Below, piece after piece: positions 42,622-54,005 of a DNA stretch of 64,000 bases (positions are counted from its first letter, which is position 1; every line of letters begins with the position of its first letter). Under the pieces are notes generated by a model. The model saw only the letters and a program-made list of their open reading frames with translations, was not told where the DNA came from and ran no database searches. Position numbers and translations under genes: made by a program. Source of the DNA: Ophiosphaerella korrae (taxonomy: Eukaryota > Ascomycota > Dothideomycetes > Pleosporales > Phaeosphaeriaceae); contig JALNQF010000091.1 of NCBI GenBank assembly GCA_028456385.1, positions 107,484 to 171,483 of the forward strand, written 5' to 3'.

Positions 42622-45600
42622 CCTTACTAATTTAGTTATTACGAGAAGTAAAGCGTAAGTAGCGCATAGTCTAGCTAACACGATAGTAGAAAGTTTAACT
42701 AAAAGAAGTGCTAAAGCACCTACGAGTGCCTATAAGTTAGATAGTACTACTTAGGAAATAATTAAAGGTTGTCTTAACTAACTTATTAATAACAAAGAAG
42801 ATATAAAGATAGTAATTAAAGCCTTAGAGATATAGAATAAAGAACTCTAAGACTATATAAAGTAGAATAAGGTATAAATTAAAGCTATTATTAAAGGTTA
42901 GAATTAGATAGAACTAATTACTTAACGACTAGAGACAAGTGCGATAAAGAAACTACCTAAGATACCTATCTTTAGAAAGTATAATAGAACACGGGAAGAA
43001 CTAAGACCCTTTATAGTATTAGTACAACTCTAGATAGATATATAAGCACTATACTTTAATATAGAAGAAAAGAAAGTAATATATATTAGAATACACCTTA
43101 AGAAGAATGTAATAAGATAGTTTAAACCTTACTAGATAGATTATATAACGTACGCTCTAATACACTAGAAGGACGAAACTAGAGCTATTTTTAGAAGTTA
43201 TAAATACTTTACTAGGCGAATAAGAGTAGTATTTAGGGATATAGATATTACCTAATAAGCTAAAGAATAACTTAAAAGACTTATATAATAAAAGAGTATA
43301 CCTAAGTATATATTATAGTTTAAATAACTATTACAAAATATAGAATAGAATAAATCTACACTAATATTACGATTTAAACAAGGATTAAACTCTAAGATTT
43401 AATACGAAATAATCTATATAGAGAAACTACAGACACTAGAAGCTCTAAAGTAGTAGGTAATCTAAATTAATAATAATCTTTAAGAAGAGAAAAAGAATAA
43501 ATATAGTACCTAACCTAGAAACTAGGATGCTAGAGACTCTATAATCCTTAACGCTAATAAGGATAAGAAGAAAAAGAAGAATAAAGACTTTACGTGCTTT
43601 AATTATAGTAAGAAAGGCTACTACGTAAAAGACTACTAATTATAAAAGAAGAAGAATATAGTATACTATAAATATAGGAAACTAGGATACTTTGCAAAAG
43701 ACTATAGAAGTAAAGACCTAAAGAAAGAAACCTAGTTAAAGATAACTAAGAAAAAGAAAGAAGTACTACAAGTACAGGCTAAACCTTAAGAGAAAGTAGC
43801 TAGGAGCAAAGAAGTACAATATATAATACTCTATTAGACCTTTTATTATAACGACGACTACTATATATATCTTTCTAGTAAATAGAGAGTAGTGTAGTTC
43901 CTATAGAAATAGAGATATAGAGTAGCTATAATAAAAGAAAGTAGAATAAAAGTATAGCTAAATAAGATAGTATATATAATAGGCCTACTAATAGAAGACT
44001 TAGAAAGGGAAGAGCCCTTAGTACTATTAATCTAGGCTAAAGGACTAGTACTAGATAAAGAGACTACTATAGCTTCCTCTAAAGGACTACGAAGAAGTAA
44101 AAGATAGGTTAGTATAAGAAGTATAGAGTATACCTAGCTAATAATATATAGCTATAATAGCTATACAATAATAGATATAGAGGAACGAAATAAAGAATAG
44201 AAGTTTGTTTAAACATACTTAATAGTTATAAGTATAGAGGAAGTATATAAAGACTAGAAAGAACGTAATCCTAAAGAGATAAAGTTTACACTATTTTAAG
44301 AATAGATAAAGTAATATATAGTTGTAGTAAGAAGAATACCTATATAGAGAGAATAGTAGTACTTTATATAAAAAACGCGATAGATTAACGAAGCCTATAT
44401 ACTAAGAATACTAATAGTATACTATATCTTAACAATAGGCATACTAGGCAAAGATAAATACTAGGAAGGGGATAATAAAATAATAGATCTAAGATATCTA
44501 GTATATTTTAAAGTATTATAGATATTATACCTAGATAAGAATTGTATTATATATAGAAACCCTAAGGCAAACAATAATATATAGCTAATAAGGAGAAAAG
44601 GATATAACTATACAAGAGTAATTATAGTAGAAGACATCTAAGGATAAGAAATAATCCTAGAAGATAGATACTTAGTAGTAAGGCTAAGAATAAAACTATC
44701 TAAAAAATACGTCTAAGGAGGACTATAGTATAAATGTATATATAATAAATGTCTAAAATACAAAGAATATAAACTTAATGTAGGGCTATAGCCCTAGAAA
44801 AATAGATAATTTATAAAAATACTAAAGTAAGAATAGCTAGAAGGCATAAGAGGCCTATATATTACGAAAATAGGTATATACTAAGGGAAGAAAGTATATT
44901 TAATAATTAATAGTAGAGCTATAAAGAACTTTATATTAAAGAAGTTTGTAGAAATATAAGGAATGCGTTATACAACAAAGAAATACCCTCGACAACTAAG
45001 TATAATTAAAAGAAAACTATTCTAGGAACCTATTAGGTTTAAAACAGTTCCCTCTACGCTTAAACTAGAAAAGATAACAATTAAGAATATAGTTATAGAC
45101 ATAACAACAATTAATAAGAAGTAGGATATAATACTTAGTATACTATAGTTATAAATAATAAACCTATATATTAATTAGAGAATAAGAAGAATTACTTACC
45201 TAAAGAAAAATATGTTAAAAGCCAACATAAACATAACTAAAGGAGAGTTCCTAGAAGAGTATAAAAAATAGGAAAAATAGCTTAAAGAACCTAAAGACTA
45301 CTTTCTAGAATATTAGCTATAGGACTTAGCGATAGACCTAGAAGAAAGAAAGAACGTAGGATAGAGCCTAGTATACTAAAAAACAGAAGAAGAATCTAAA
45401 ATTAAACAAGTATTTATTACAAAAGTAATAAAGAAAGGATAGATATAAGAATCTAAATCCTTAGTCGCTTATAGACTTATTTTTGTAGATAAAAAAGGAA
45501 TAAGTAAAAAAAAGCCCTACGTAGACTTTAGAAAAACTAACGCAGTTACTAACAAGAACTAATACCTTCTACTACAAATAGATATAATACAAGATAGGCT

Positions 45601-48116
45601 ATAGAAGGTAGAGATCTTTACGAAACTAGATATCTAGAACGTATACTATTAGATTAGAATTAAGAAAGGTAACAAATAGAAAATAGTATTTAGAATATAA
45701 TATAGACTATATAAATATATAGTTATACCTTTTAGTCTAATTAATGTACTAGTAGTATTTTAGGAAAGAATTAACATAGTACTAAGAGAGTACTTAGACG
45801 TATTTATATTTGCATACTTAGACAATATCCTTATATTCTTAGAAATAGAAGAAGAATACGTATAATACGTATATAAAGTGCTAGAAAAGCTAGTAAAAGC
45901 TAAAATATTTCTTAAGATAAGAAAATGTAAATTCTATACAAAGGAAATAGATTTCCTAGGATTTATTATAGAACTAGGAAAAATTAAGATTAACCTAGGA
46001 AAGATTAGATTAATTAACGAATAGCTAACACTAAAAAACCTAAAGGAGGTATAATAATTTTATAGGCTAGCTAACTTTTGTAGAAAGTTAATAGTAGGAT
46101 AGTTAAAGATATAGAACTAATAATAAAACTTATAAAAAAAGATACACTATTTAAATAGATAAAAGAATACAACAAAGTATTTAATAAGATTAAGAAGAAG
46201 TTTATAGAAAACCTAGTTATTAGAATATACAACCTAGACCTACTAGTAATAGTAAAAACAGACGTATCTAACTTAGTCTATAGAATAGCACTAATATAAA
46301 AAGACCTAGAGACTAAAAAAGAATACTTAGTTAAATACTTCTCTAAGAAAATAAAGCTAGTAGAGCTTAACTATTTAATCTACGATAAAGAGATACTAGT
46401 AATCTATAAAGTATTTAAGTAATAGAGAGTATACTTATAAGGAGTAAAATATATAACAAAAGTCTATATAGACTATAAGAATCTTATAGGATTTATGCTA
46501 AACAAAGAACTATTATAACGCTATACAAGATAGTAGGAATTCCTATTAATATTTAATATAGAAATTATATATATAAAGGGAAAGATAATTAACTTATAGA
46601 CGCTCTTAGTAGAAGACTAGACTTACAAGAAGAAGTAAACGCAACTAGTATAGTTTTAGTTAAGAACAAAGAAGGATACTTAATTCTAAATACACCTAAA
46701 ATAGCTACAACACTTAAAAGAAGGAGTAGCGAGCTAGACAAATAGATTTAGAAAACAACGTAAGAAGTATCTAAAGAAATAGAGAAACTAGAAATCTATA
46801 AAGGACTCGCACAAGTATATAGAAGAATATATATTCTAAAGAAAATCTAAAGAGAATTTGTACAACAGTTTTACAAATTACTAGTATATAGTTACTAAGG
46901 GATTAATAAGACCCTAGATAGGTTACTATAAGATTACTATATCCTAAAAGTAAGATAACTAGTAATAGAGGTACTACAAGACTATATAGAATATTAAAGA
47001 AACAAGTATAATAGATACGCACTATATAGGATACTATAACTAATAGAAGTACTAGAACAACTATAGGGAGTTATTACAATAGACTTTATTACGAAGCTAC
47101 TAAAGTCTAAAGACCTAATATTAGAGGTTAAATATAATAGAATCCTAATAATAGTAGATAAACTTACGAAGTACTTATACTTTAAACCGCACAAAGAAAA
47201 GAGTAGAATAGAAGTTACTATATACTAGGTTCTAGGAACTATAATTAGTTAATATAGACTACTAGATAAGATTATTATAGATAGAGATGTAAGGTTTATA
47301 TTAAAACTATAGGGAACAATAATAGTATAACTAGGAATTAAATACGTAATATCTATAGCATATTACCTATAGATAGATAGATAATTAGAATAAATAAATT
47401 AGATAATAGAATAGTACTTAAGATGCTACCTTAACTATAACTAGAACAATTAGGTATAGCTATTACCTATAGTATAGTTAGTATACAATAGCGTAAAGAA
47501 TATAGTAATAAAAGTATTACTCTTCTTTATAAATTATAGATATAAACCTAGTGTATATAGAATACTAAGAATAGAGATATCTTAGTCCTTAAGAGGAGAA
47601 AGCTTTACTAATAGACTTAAAGACATATATAATTAACTAAGATAAGATATAGAATTCCTATGTAATTAAATAGTAAAATACTACAATAAAAAGTATAAAG
47701 AGAGACCTTAATTTAGAGAGAGAGAAAAAGTATAGTTAGTATAAAAAAATATTAAGAGTAAATAGCCTAACTTAAAATTAGACTACGTTAAGATAGGACT
47801 ATATAAAATTAAGAGAAAAGTTACACTAGTTATATTTAGACTAAAGCTACTAAATAAGATAAAGATACACCTAACTTTCTACGTAGCGCTACTTAAGATA
47901 GCACTATAGAATATAGAACTACTAGTGTATAAAGTAGATACGTATAGAGAACAAGAAGAATAAGAAGTTAAGAAAATTCTAGTATATTAGTTCTATAACA
48001 GTAGGAACTACTACTTAGTAAGATAGATAGGTATAAACGAGAAAGGGCAACTATAGGAAGAAACGTAGGAACTAGAAGATAATCTTAACTACCTTAAGAA
48101 ACTAGAGGAGTTCTAA
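42622..48116 (+). pseudogene. Chromovirus E body: gag, protease, RT, RNase H, integrase, chromodomain (dead)
   Basis: Zinc knuckles at about 43597-43720; the first keeps one Cys (TCFNYSKKGYYVKDY), the others are Tyr. Protease IINSRA near 44903-44920. RT YLDN at 45815-45826 (FIFAYLDNILIFLE). RNase H near 46250-46500. Integrase about 46560-47900: ITIDFITKL near 47080 (first catalytic Asp present) and IIDRDVRFILK near 47275 (second Asp present). A chromodomain-like C-terminus at about 47967-48113 has EVKKILVY, YYLVR and LNYLKKLEEF where chromodomains have a YLVKW core and a LEEF end. Stop TAA at 48114-48116. Part of this reading frame probably derives from the nested subtype-a element. Confidence 0.8.
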
Positions 48117-48760
48117 AGTTAAAACCCTCTAGAGCGTCTAGTAGTAAACTAAGAGAACTAACATTACTACTACTAGATAGAGAGATAATAGGAGCGTCTA
48201 GTATAGTAGGAGTAGCCTTAACTATAGCTTTAAAATTAAGTTTAGACTTAATAAGAGTAGCTTAAGTAATAGACTTTTTATTATTTAAGGCCTTTGTCTT
48301 ATAAAGATAAACTAAACGAGCGTAATTTTCTACTTATATACTTAGAATATAATTACGTTCCTTTTTAGCTACAGCGATCTATTTAGACAGTTTATCTTAA
48401 GTACAGTTAATAGCTCTCCCTATTATAAATAAGTATAGACGTATAGATAAGTATTGTTAACCTATATTCTACAAGAGAAACACTAGAAAGGTTATAAGAC
48501 GCATAAGCATTAGTATAAATATATACCTTGTAGGCCTTACTATACTTTAAAGAAATATACTCTAGAAGAGGATTTAAAGATTTACAACAAGAATAAGGAA
48601 ATATAGTAACGCTATAACGTAATATACAATCTACTAATTAAAGATAGTAAAGGGTAGACTTAGTAGGTATAAGGGAGGATAAAGAACTCTATATTAATAA
48701 AGAAACTAGGTTAATAACTTTAGCCTTAGATTAGGAAAACTAAGACCTGTCTAGAGGGGA
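48094..48760 (-). pseudogene. Antisense ORF in E body, subtype a
   Basis: Runs from the inner subtype-a LTR leftwards to the stop at 48096-48094, 23 nt inside pol. Its C-terminal half resembles that of D and K (ESKLNFKAI-type) rather than the subtype-b copy 2 kb to the right. This supports the idea that this stretch came from a subtype-a element. Interruptions are TAA/TAG; function unknown. Confidence 0.6.
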
Positions 48761-48766
48761 AGATAG

Positions 48767-49229
48767 TGTTATAGGCGTAATAAGAGAAATTAAGATAGAA
48801 CTAATTAGTCTTAACTTAGGTGCTAACGAAGTATAGGACGAGTAGAGTAACAACCTTAATTAGGAGACTATATATAATTAGGATACGTAGTACTAATCTA
48901 TAGTTATATAAGAATAGATTAGTAGTAATCTATAATAACGTAAGAATAAATTAGAGTAATCTATAGTTACGTGTATATAGATTAGTAGTAATCTATAGAG
49001 TAATATAGATAGATTACTATAAGTATATAGTTAATACAAATATATATTATTAGGATAGTATTAGTAATTTAATCCTTTAACTATAGAACGCTAATACAAG
49101 ATAGTTATAAAATATCTTCTATTATTTATAGTTATTGTAGATTCTAATACAAGCTTTTATTATTACCTCTTAATCTACTAACTCTCTTAATTAGGTATTA
49201 GGAAGTTAACCCTAGTAATACCTATTATA
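48767..49229 (+). repeat. Subtype-a 3' LTR stranded inside chromovirus E
   Basis: Starts tgttataggcgtaataag directly after a purine tract (agaggggaagatag) and ends aatacctattata. Only one subtype-a LTR lies inside E; its 5' partner is absent. Followed at 49230 by tatttatac, equivalent to the integrase sequence tacttatac near 47173, marking the original insertion point. Confidence 0.88.
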
Positions 49230-50174
49230 TATTTATACTTTAGACTATATAAAGAAAAAAGTAGGATAGAAGTTACTATATACTAGGTTCTAGGAACTAT
49301 AATTAGCTAATATAGACTACTAGATAAGATTATTATAGATAGAGATATATAATTTATATTAAAACTATAGAGAATAATAATAGCGTAATTAGAAATTAAG
49401 TATATAATGTTAATAGCATACTACCTATAGATAGATAGATAATTAGAGTAAATAAATTAGATAGTAGAATAGTACTTAAGATACTACTTTAACTACAACT
49501 AGAATAACTAGGTATAGTTACTACCTATAGCATAGTTAGCTTATAATAGCGTAAAGAATATAGTAATAAAAGTATTACCCTTCTTTATAAACTATAGATT
49601 TAAACCTAGTATATATAGAATACTAAAGAATATAGAATCCTAGTCTCTAAAAAGAGAAAACTTTACTAATAAACTTAAAGATATATATAATTAACTAAGA
49701 CAAGATATAGAATTCTTATATAATAAAATAGCTAAGTACTATAATAGAAAGTATAAAAAGGGACCTTAATTTAAAAAGAGAGAAAAAGTATAGTTAGTAT
49801 AAAAAAATATTAAGAGTAAACAACCTAGTTTAAAACTAGACTACGTTAAGATAAAACTATATAAAGTAGAAAAAGAAGTTATACTAGTTACATTTAAAAT
49901 AAAGCTACTAGATAAAATAAGGATATACTTAATATTCTATATAGTACTACTTAAAATAGTACTATAAGACGTAGAACTACTAGTATATAAAGTAGATATA
50001 TATAGAGAACAAGAAGAATAAGAAGTTAAAGAAATCTTAGTATACTAGTTCTATAATAGAAGGAACTACTACTTAGTAAAATAGATAAGAATAGATAAGA
50101 AAGGAAAACTATAGGAAGATATATAGGAACTAGAAGAAAATCTTAGTTACTTTAAGAAGTTAGAGGAGTTCTAA
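49230..50174 (+). pseudogene. Chromovirus E tail: integrase end and chromodomain (subtype b)
   Basis: Second copy of the integrase C-terminal half, parallel to 47171-48116: IIIDRDI near 49330, LLVYKVDIYREQEEQEVKEILVY near 49985, then a chromodomain-like YYLVKQIRIDKKGKL and LEENLSYFKKLEEF, stop TAA at 50172-50174. This is the 3' end of E proper, separated from its 5' part by the nested LTR. Confidence 0.78.
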
Positions 50175-50836
50175 AATTAAAACCCTCTAGAACGCTTAGT
50201 AGTAAACTAAGAGAACTAATATTACTACTACTAGATAGAGAGGCGATAGGAACGTATAACGTAAGACCTACTATAGTAATAGTAGTATTAAACGCCTTAT
50301 CTAAGTCTAGCTTAGCTTCTAGAGCTACTAACTACTTAGCTAATTTCTTATTATTTAACGCCTTTATCTTATAAAGACAAGAGAGATAAGCTTAATTTTT
50401 TACTAGCTTACTCTACGTAAGCTCTTAGATCTACTTATGCTCTACTTTAGCCTTTGCGATTTTAGATAGTAATTTTACTTAAGTCTAGTTAATAGCTTTT
50501 CTTATTATTATTAAGCCTAGACGCAAGAATAAGTATAATAAACCTATACTTAGAAAGAGAGATACTAGATATATTATAAGAGCTACGTATATTTGCACAA
50601 ATATATACCTTATAAGCCTTACTATTATTTATAGAAATAATATAAGGAAGAGACTTAGGGTTTAACTTAGGAGAAGCATAACAAGAATAAGGAAATATCT
50701 TAATACTATTGCGTAACACACAATTAGTAAGAAGATAGTAATAATATATAGATAAAATAACTATAGGGAGTAATAAAGAATTATAGATTAATAAGAAAAG
50801 TAGATTAATAACCTTAGCTCTAAGATAGATAAACAA
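50152..50836 (-). pseudogene. Antisense ORF in E tail, subtype b; N-terminal half still open
   Basis: The frame from 50836 to 50489 is open for 115 codons, remarkable in DNA where stops occur every few codons. It begins at TTG, not ATG, about 25 bp inside the LTR, so the true start is lost or lies elsewhere. It contains IFPYSCYASPKLNPKSLPY, KAYKVYICANIRSSYNISS and ends at NNNKKSY-stop. After a one-base frame offset the second half contains YKIKALNNKKLAK, LEAKLDLDKAFNTT and LEGFNFRTPL, with stop at 50154-50152, 23 nt inside pol. The closest copy is that of element I. Function unknown. Confidence 0.72.
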
Positions 50837-50860
50837 GGACCTACTTAAAAGAGGAGATAG

Positions 50861-51290
50861 TATTACAATAGTAATAAGAGAGCTATAGATAGAGCTAATT
50901 AGCTCTATAATAATAGACTTAGAATTATATAACTCTAAAGGGTAAGGACTTAATTAGGAGGCTACATATAATTAGGACACCTAGGGTAATCTATAATCTA
51001 TAGACTTTTAGTATTAATAGATTATAGATTAGGGTAATCTACGATCTATTAGTCTTAGCAACTATAGATTATAGATTACAACAAGTATATAGTTAGTAAC
51101 AATACGTATTATTAGGATAGTATTAGTAATTTAATTATTAACTACAAGCGATAATACTAAGATAGTTGTAAAATATCTTCTATTATTTATAGCTTATTAT
51201 AGATTACTATATAAACTTTTGTTATTACCTTGTAATCTACTAATACTCTAATTAGGTATTAGGAAGTTAACTCTAGTAACACCTATTATA
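50861..51290 (+). repeat. 3' LTR of chromovirus E (subtype b)
   Basis: 430 bp, starts tattacaatagtaataag after the purine tract agaggagatag, ends cacctattata, followed by TSD tatta. Confidence 0.92.
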
Positions 51291-51295
51291 TATTA

Positions 51296-52896
51296 TAACG
51301 CTATATAAGATAATAGGAATTCTTATTAATATTTAACTTAGAAATTATATACGTAAAAGAGAAAGACAATTAATTTATAGACGCCTTTAGTAGAAGACTA
51401 GACTTATAAGAAGAAGTAAATACTACTAGTATAGTTCTAGTTAAGAATATAGAAAGATATTTAGTTCTAAATACACCTAAAATAGCTATAATACTTAAGA
51501 GAGAGAGTAGCAAGCTAGATAAATAGATTTAGAAAATAACGTAAGAAGTATCTAAAGAAATAGAGAAACTAGAGATCTAAGAAGGATTTGCATAAGTATA
51601 TAGAAGAATATTTATTCTAAGAAAGATCTAAAGAGAATTTATATAATAATTCTATAAATTACTAGTATATAGATACTAAGAAATTAATAAAACTCTAGAT
51701 AGACTACTATAAGAGTACTATATCTTAAAAGTAAGATAACTAGTAATAGAAGTACTATAGGACTATATAGAATAGTAGAAAAACAAGTATAGTAGATACG
51801 TACTATACAAGATACTATAACTAGTTAAAGTACTAGAATAACTATAGGGAGTTATTACAATAGACTTTATTACAAAGTTACTAAAGTTAAAAGACTTAAT
51901 AATAGGAATTAAGTATAATAAAATCCTAATAATAGTAGATTAGCCTATAAAGTAATTATACTTTAAGCTATATAAAAAGAAAAGTAAGATAGAGGTTACT
52001 ATATACTAGGTTCTAGGAACTATAATTAGTTAATATAAACTACTAGACAAGATTATTACTAATAGAGATATAAGATTTATATTAAAACTATAGAGAATAA
52101 TAATAGTATAATTAGGAATATAACACGTAATATCTACTATATATTATCTATAAATAGATAGATAATTAGAATAAATAAATTAGATAGTAGAGTAATACTT
52201 AAGATACTACCTTAACTATAACTAGAATAATTAGGTATAGTTACTACCTATAGTATAGTTAGTATATAATAGCGTAAAGAATATAGTAATAAGAGTATTA
52301 CCTTTCTTTATAAATTATAGATTTAACCCTAACGCGTACTAAATACTAAGAACCTAGATATCTTAGTCTCTAAGAATAAAAAACTTTACTAATAGACTTA
52401 AGAATATATACAATTAACTAAGATAGGATATAGAATTCCTATACAATTAAATAGTAAAATATTACAATAAAAATATAAAGAGAGACCCTAATTTAGAGAA
52501 AGAGAATAAGTATAGTTAGTACGAAAGAATATTAAGAGTAAACAACTAAGCTTAAAACTAGACTACGTTAAAATAAGACTATACAAAATTAAGAAAGAAG
52601 TTATACTAGTTATATTTAAATTAAAGCTACTGAATAAAATAAAGATATACTTAACCTTTTACGTAGTATTACTTAAGATAGTAATATAAAACGTAGAACT
52701 ACTAGTGTATAAAGTAGATACGTATAAAGAATAAGAAGAATAAGAAGTTAAAAAAATCCTAGTATACTAATTCTATAATAGAAGAAACTACTACTTAGTA
52801 GAATAGATAGGTATAGATAAAAAAGGACAATTATAAGAAAATATATAGGAACTAGAAGATAACCTTAATTACCCTAAGAAACTAGAGGAGTTCTAA
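51296..52896 (+). pseudogene. Chromovirus D pol, second part: RNase H end, integrase, chromodomain (dead)
   Basis: Resumes exactly where D was interrupted at 42191 and is collinear with 46518-48116 of E. Integrase zinc region about 51600-51800, TIDFITKLLK near 51860, then the DDE core; the chromodomain-like end lies at about 52729-52893 (LVYQFYNRRNYYLV type, partly masked by stops). Stop TAA at 52894-52896 overlaps the antisense ORF by 23 nt. Confidence 0.78.
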
Positions 52897-53540
52897 AGTT
52901 AAAACTTTCTAGAGCGCTTTATAGTAAACTAAGAAAATTAATATTACTACTACTAGATAGAGAGGTAATAGGAACGCTTAATATAATAGGAGTAGCCTCT
53001 ACTATAGCTTTAAAATTAAGCTTAGACTCTATAAGAGTAGCTTAAGTAGTAGACTTCTTATTATTTAAGGCCTTTGTCTTATAAAGACAAATTAGACGAG
53101 CGTAATTTTCTACCTATTTACTTAGGATCTAATTATATTCTTTTTTAGCTTTAGTAATCTATTTAGATAGTTTATCTTAAGTATAGTTAATAGCTCTCCC
53201 TATTATAAATAAGTATAGACGTATAAATAAGTATTATTAACTTATATTCTATAAGAAATACACTAGAAAGATTATAAGAAGTATAAGTATAAATATAAAT
53301 ATATACCTTATAAGCCTTACTATATTTTAAAGAAATATACTCTATAAGAGAGTTTAAAGATTTGTAATAAGAATAAAGAAATATAGTAATACTATAACGT
53401 AATACGTAATCTACTAATTAAAGATAAAAGAAAGTAGATTTAGTAGGTATAAGGGAGGATAAAGAGCTTTATATTAATAAAGAAACTAGGTTAATAACTT
53501 TAGCTCTAGAGTAGACAAACTAGAACCTACTTAGAGGAGG
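52874..53540 (-). pseudogene. Antisense ORF of chromovirus D, subtype a
   Basis: C-terminal half reads RLICLYKTKALNNKKSTT, then LIESKLNFKAIVEATP and INFLSLL, with stop TAG at 52876-52874. Interruptions occur at TAA positions matching Gln in other copies. The N-terminal half, near the LTR, is more degraded. Closest to the copies in K and E body. Confidence 0.65.
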
Positions 53541-53546
53541 AGATAG

Positions 53547-54005
53547 TATTATAGGCGTAACAAGAGAAATCAAGTTAGAACTAATTAGTCCTAACTTAGG
53601 TACTAATAAAGTATAGGACGAGTAGAGTAATAACTTTAATTAGGAGACTACTTATAACTAGGATACGTAGTTATTATCTATAGTTACGTATAAATAGATT
53701 AGTAGTAATTTATAATAACTTATAAATAGATTAAAGTAATCTATAGTTATATACTAATAGATTAGTAGTAATCTATATTATTATATAAATAGATTAATAT
53801 AAGTATATAGTTAATAAGATATAGATTATTAAGATAGTATTAGTAATCTAATCTTTAACTAAGAACGCTAATACTTAATATTATATATATAAATTAACTA
53901 TTATTTATAGTATTACTAATTATAATATAAACTTTTGTTATTAACTCTTAATCTACTAATAACTCTAATAGTTACTAGGAAGTCGACCCTAGTATACCTA
54001 TTATA
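53547..54005 (+). repeat. Subtype-a LTR shared by chromoviruses D (3') and G (5')
   Basis: 459 bp, tattataggcgtaacaag...gtatacctattata. On its left is the D purine tract (agaggaggagatag); on its right the leader ccttactaatttag and gag of G follow without a break. An LTR-internal-LTR-internal tandem results from recombination between LTRs. Confidence 0.9.

Larger units (their letters stand above)
42192..51290 (+). mobile_element. Chromovirus E (subtype b), a recombinant carrying the 3' end of a subtype-a element
   Basis: 430-bp subtype-b LTRs at 42192-42621 and 50861-51290 with perfect TSD tatta (42187-42191 and 51291-51295). Inside is a complete gag-pol plus antisense ORF (42622-48766) ending in a subtype-a LTR (48767-49229). 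A second, subtype-b piece follows: the last part of integrase, chromodomain and antisense ORF (49230-50860). Sequence right of the inner LTR starts at the integrase position equivalent to about 47171. The simplest history is insertion of a subtype-a element into E's integrase, then homologous recombination between the two internal regions that deleted the inner 5' LTR. Confidence 0.82.
37871..54005 (+). mobile_element. Chromovirus D, interrupted by chromovirus E
   Basis: 459-bp LTRs at 37871-38329 and 53547-54005. D is interrupted in RNase H at 42191 and resumes at 51296; removing E (42192-51290) and one TSD copy leaves an internal region of about 6.1 kb, equal to that of H. Domain order: gag, protease, RT, RNase H, integrase, chromodomain, antisense ORF. 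The left flank 5-mer agtaa is not repeated after 54005, because the right LTR is followed directly by the leader and gag of another element, G; the LTR is shared. Confidence 0.88.

Noticed and set aside
46994..47194. 66-codon minus-strand open frame
   Set aside because: It lies antisense to the integrase of E, is not open in the equivalent segments of D, H or K, and is a composition artefact. It is unrelated to the conserved antisense gene near the LTR.
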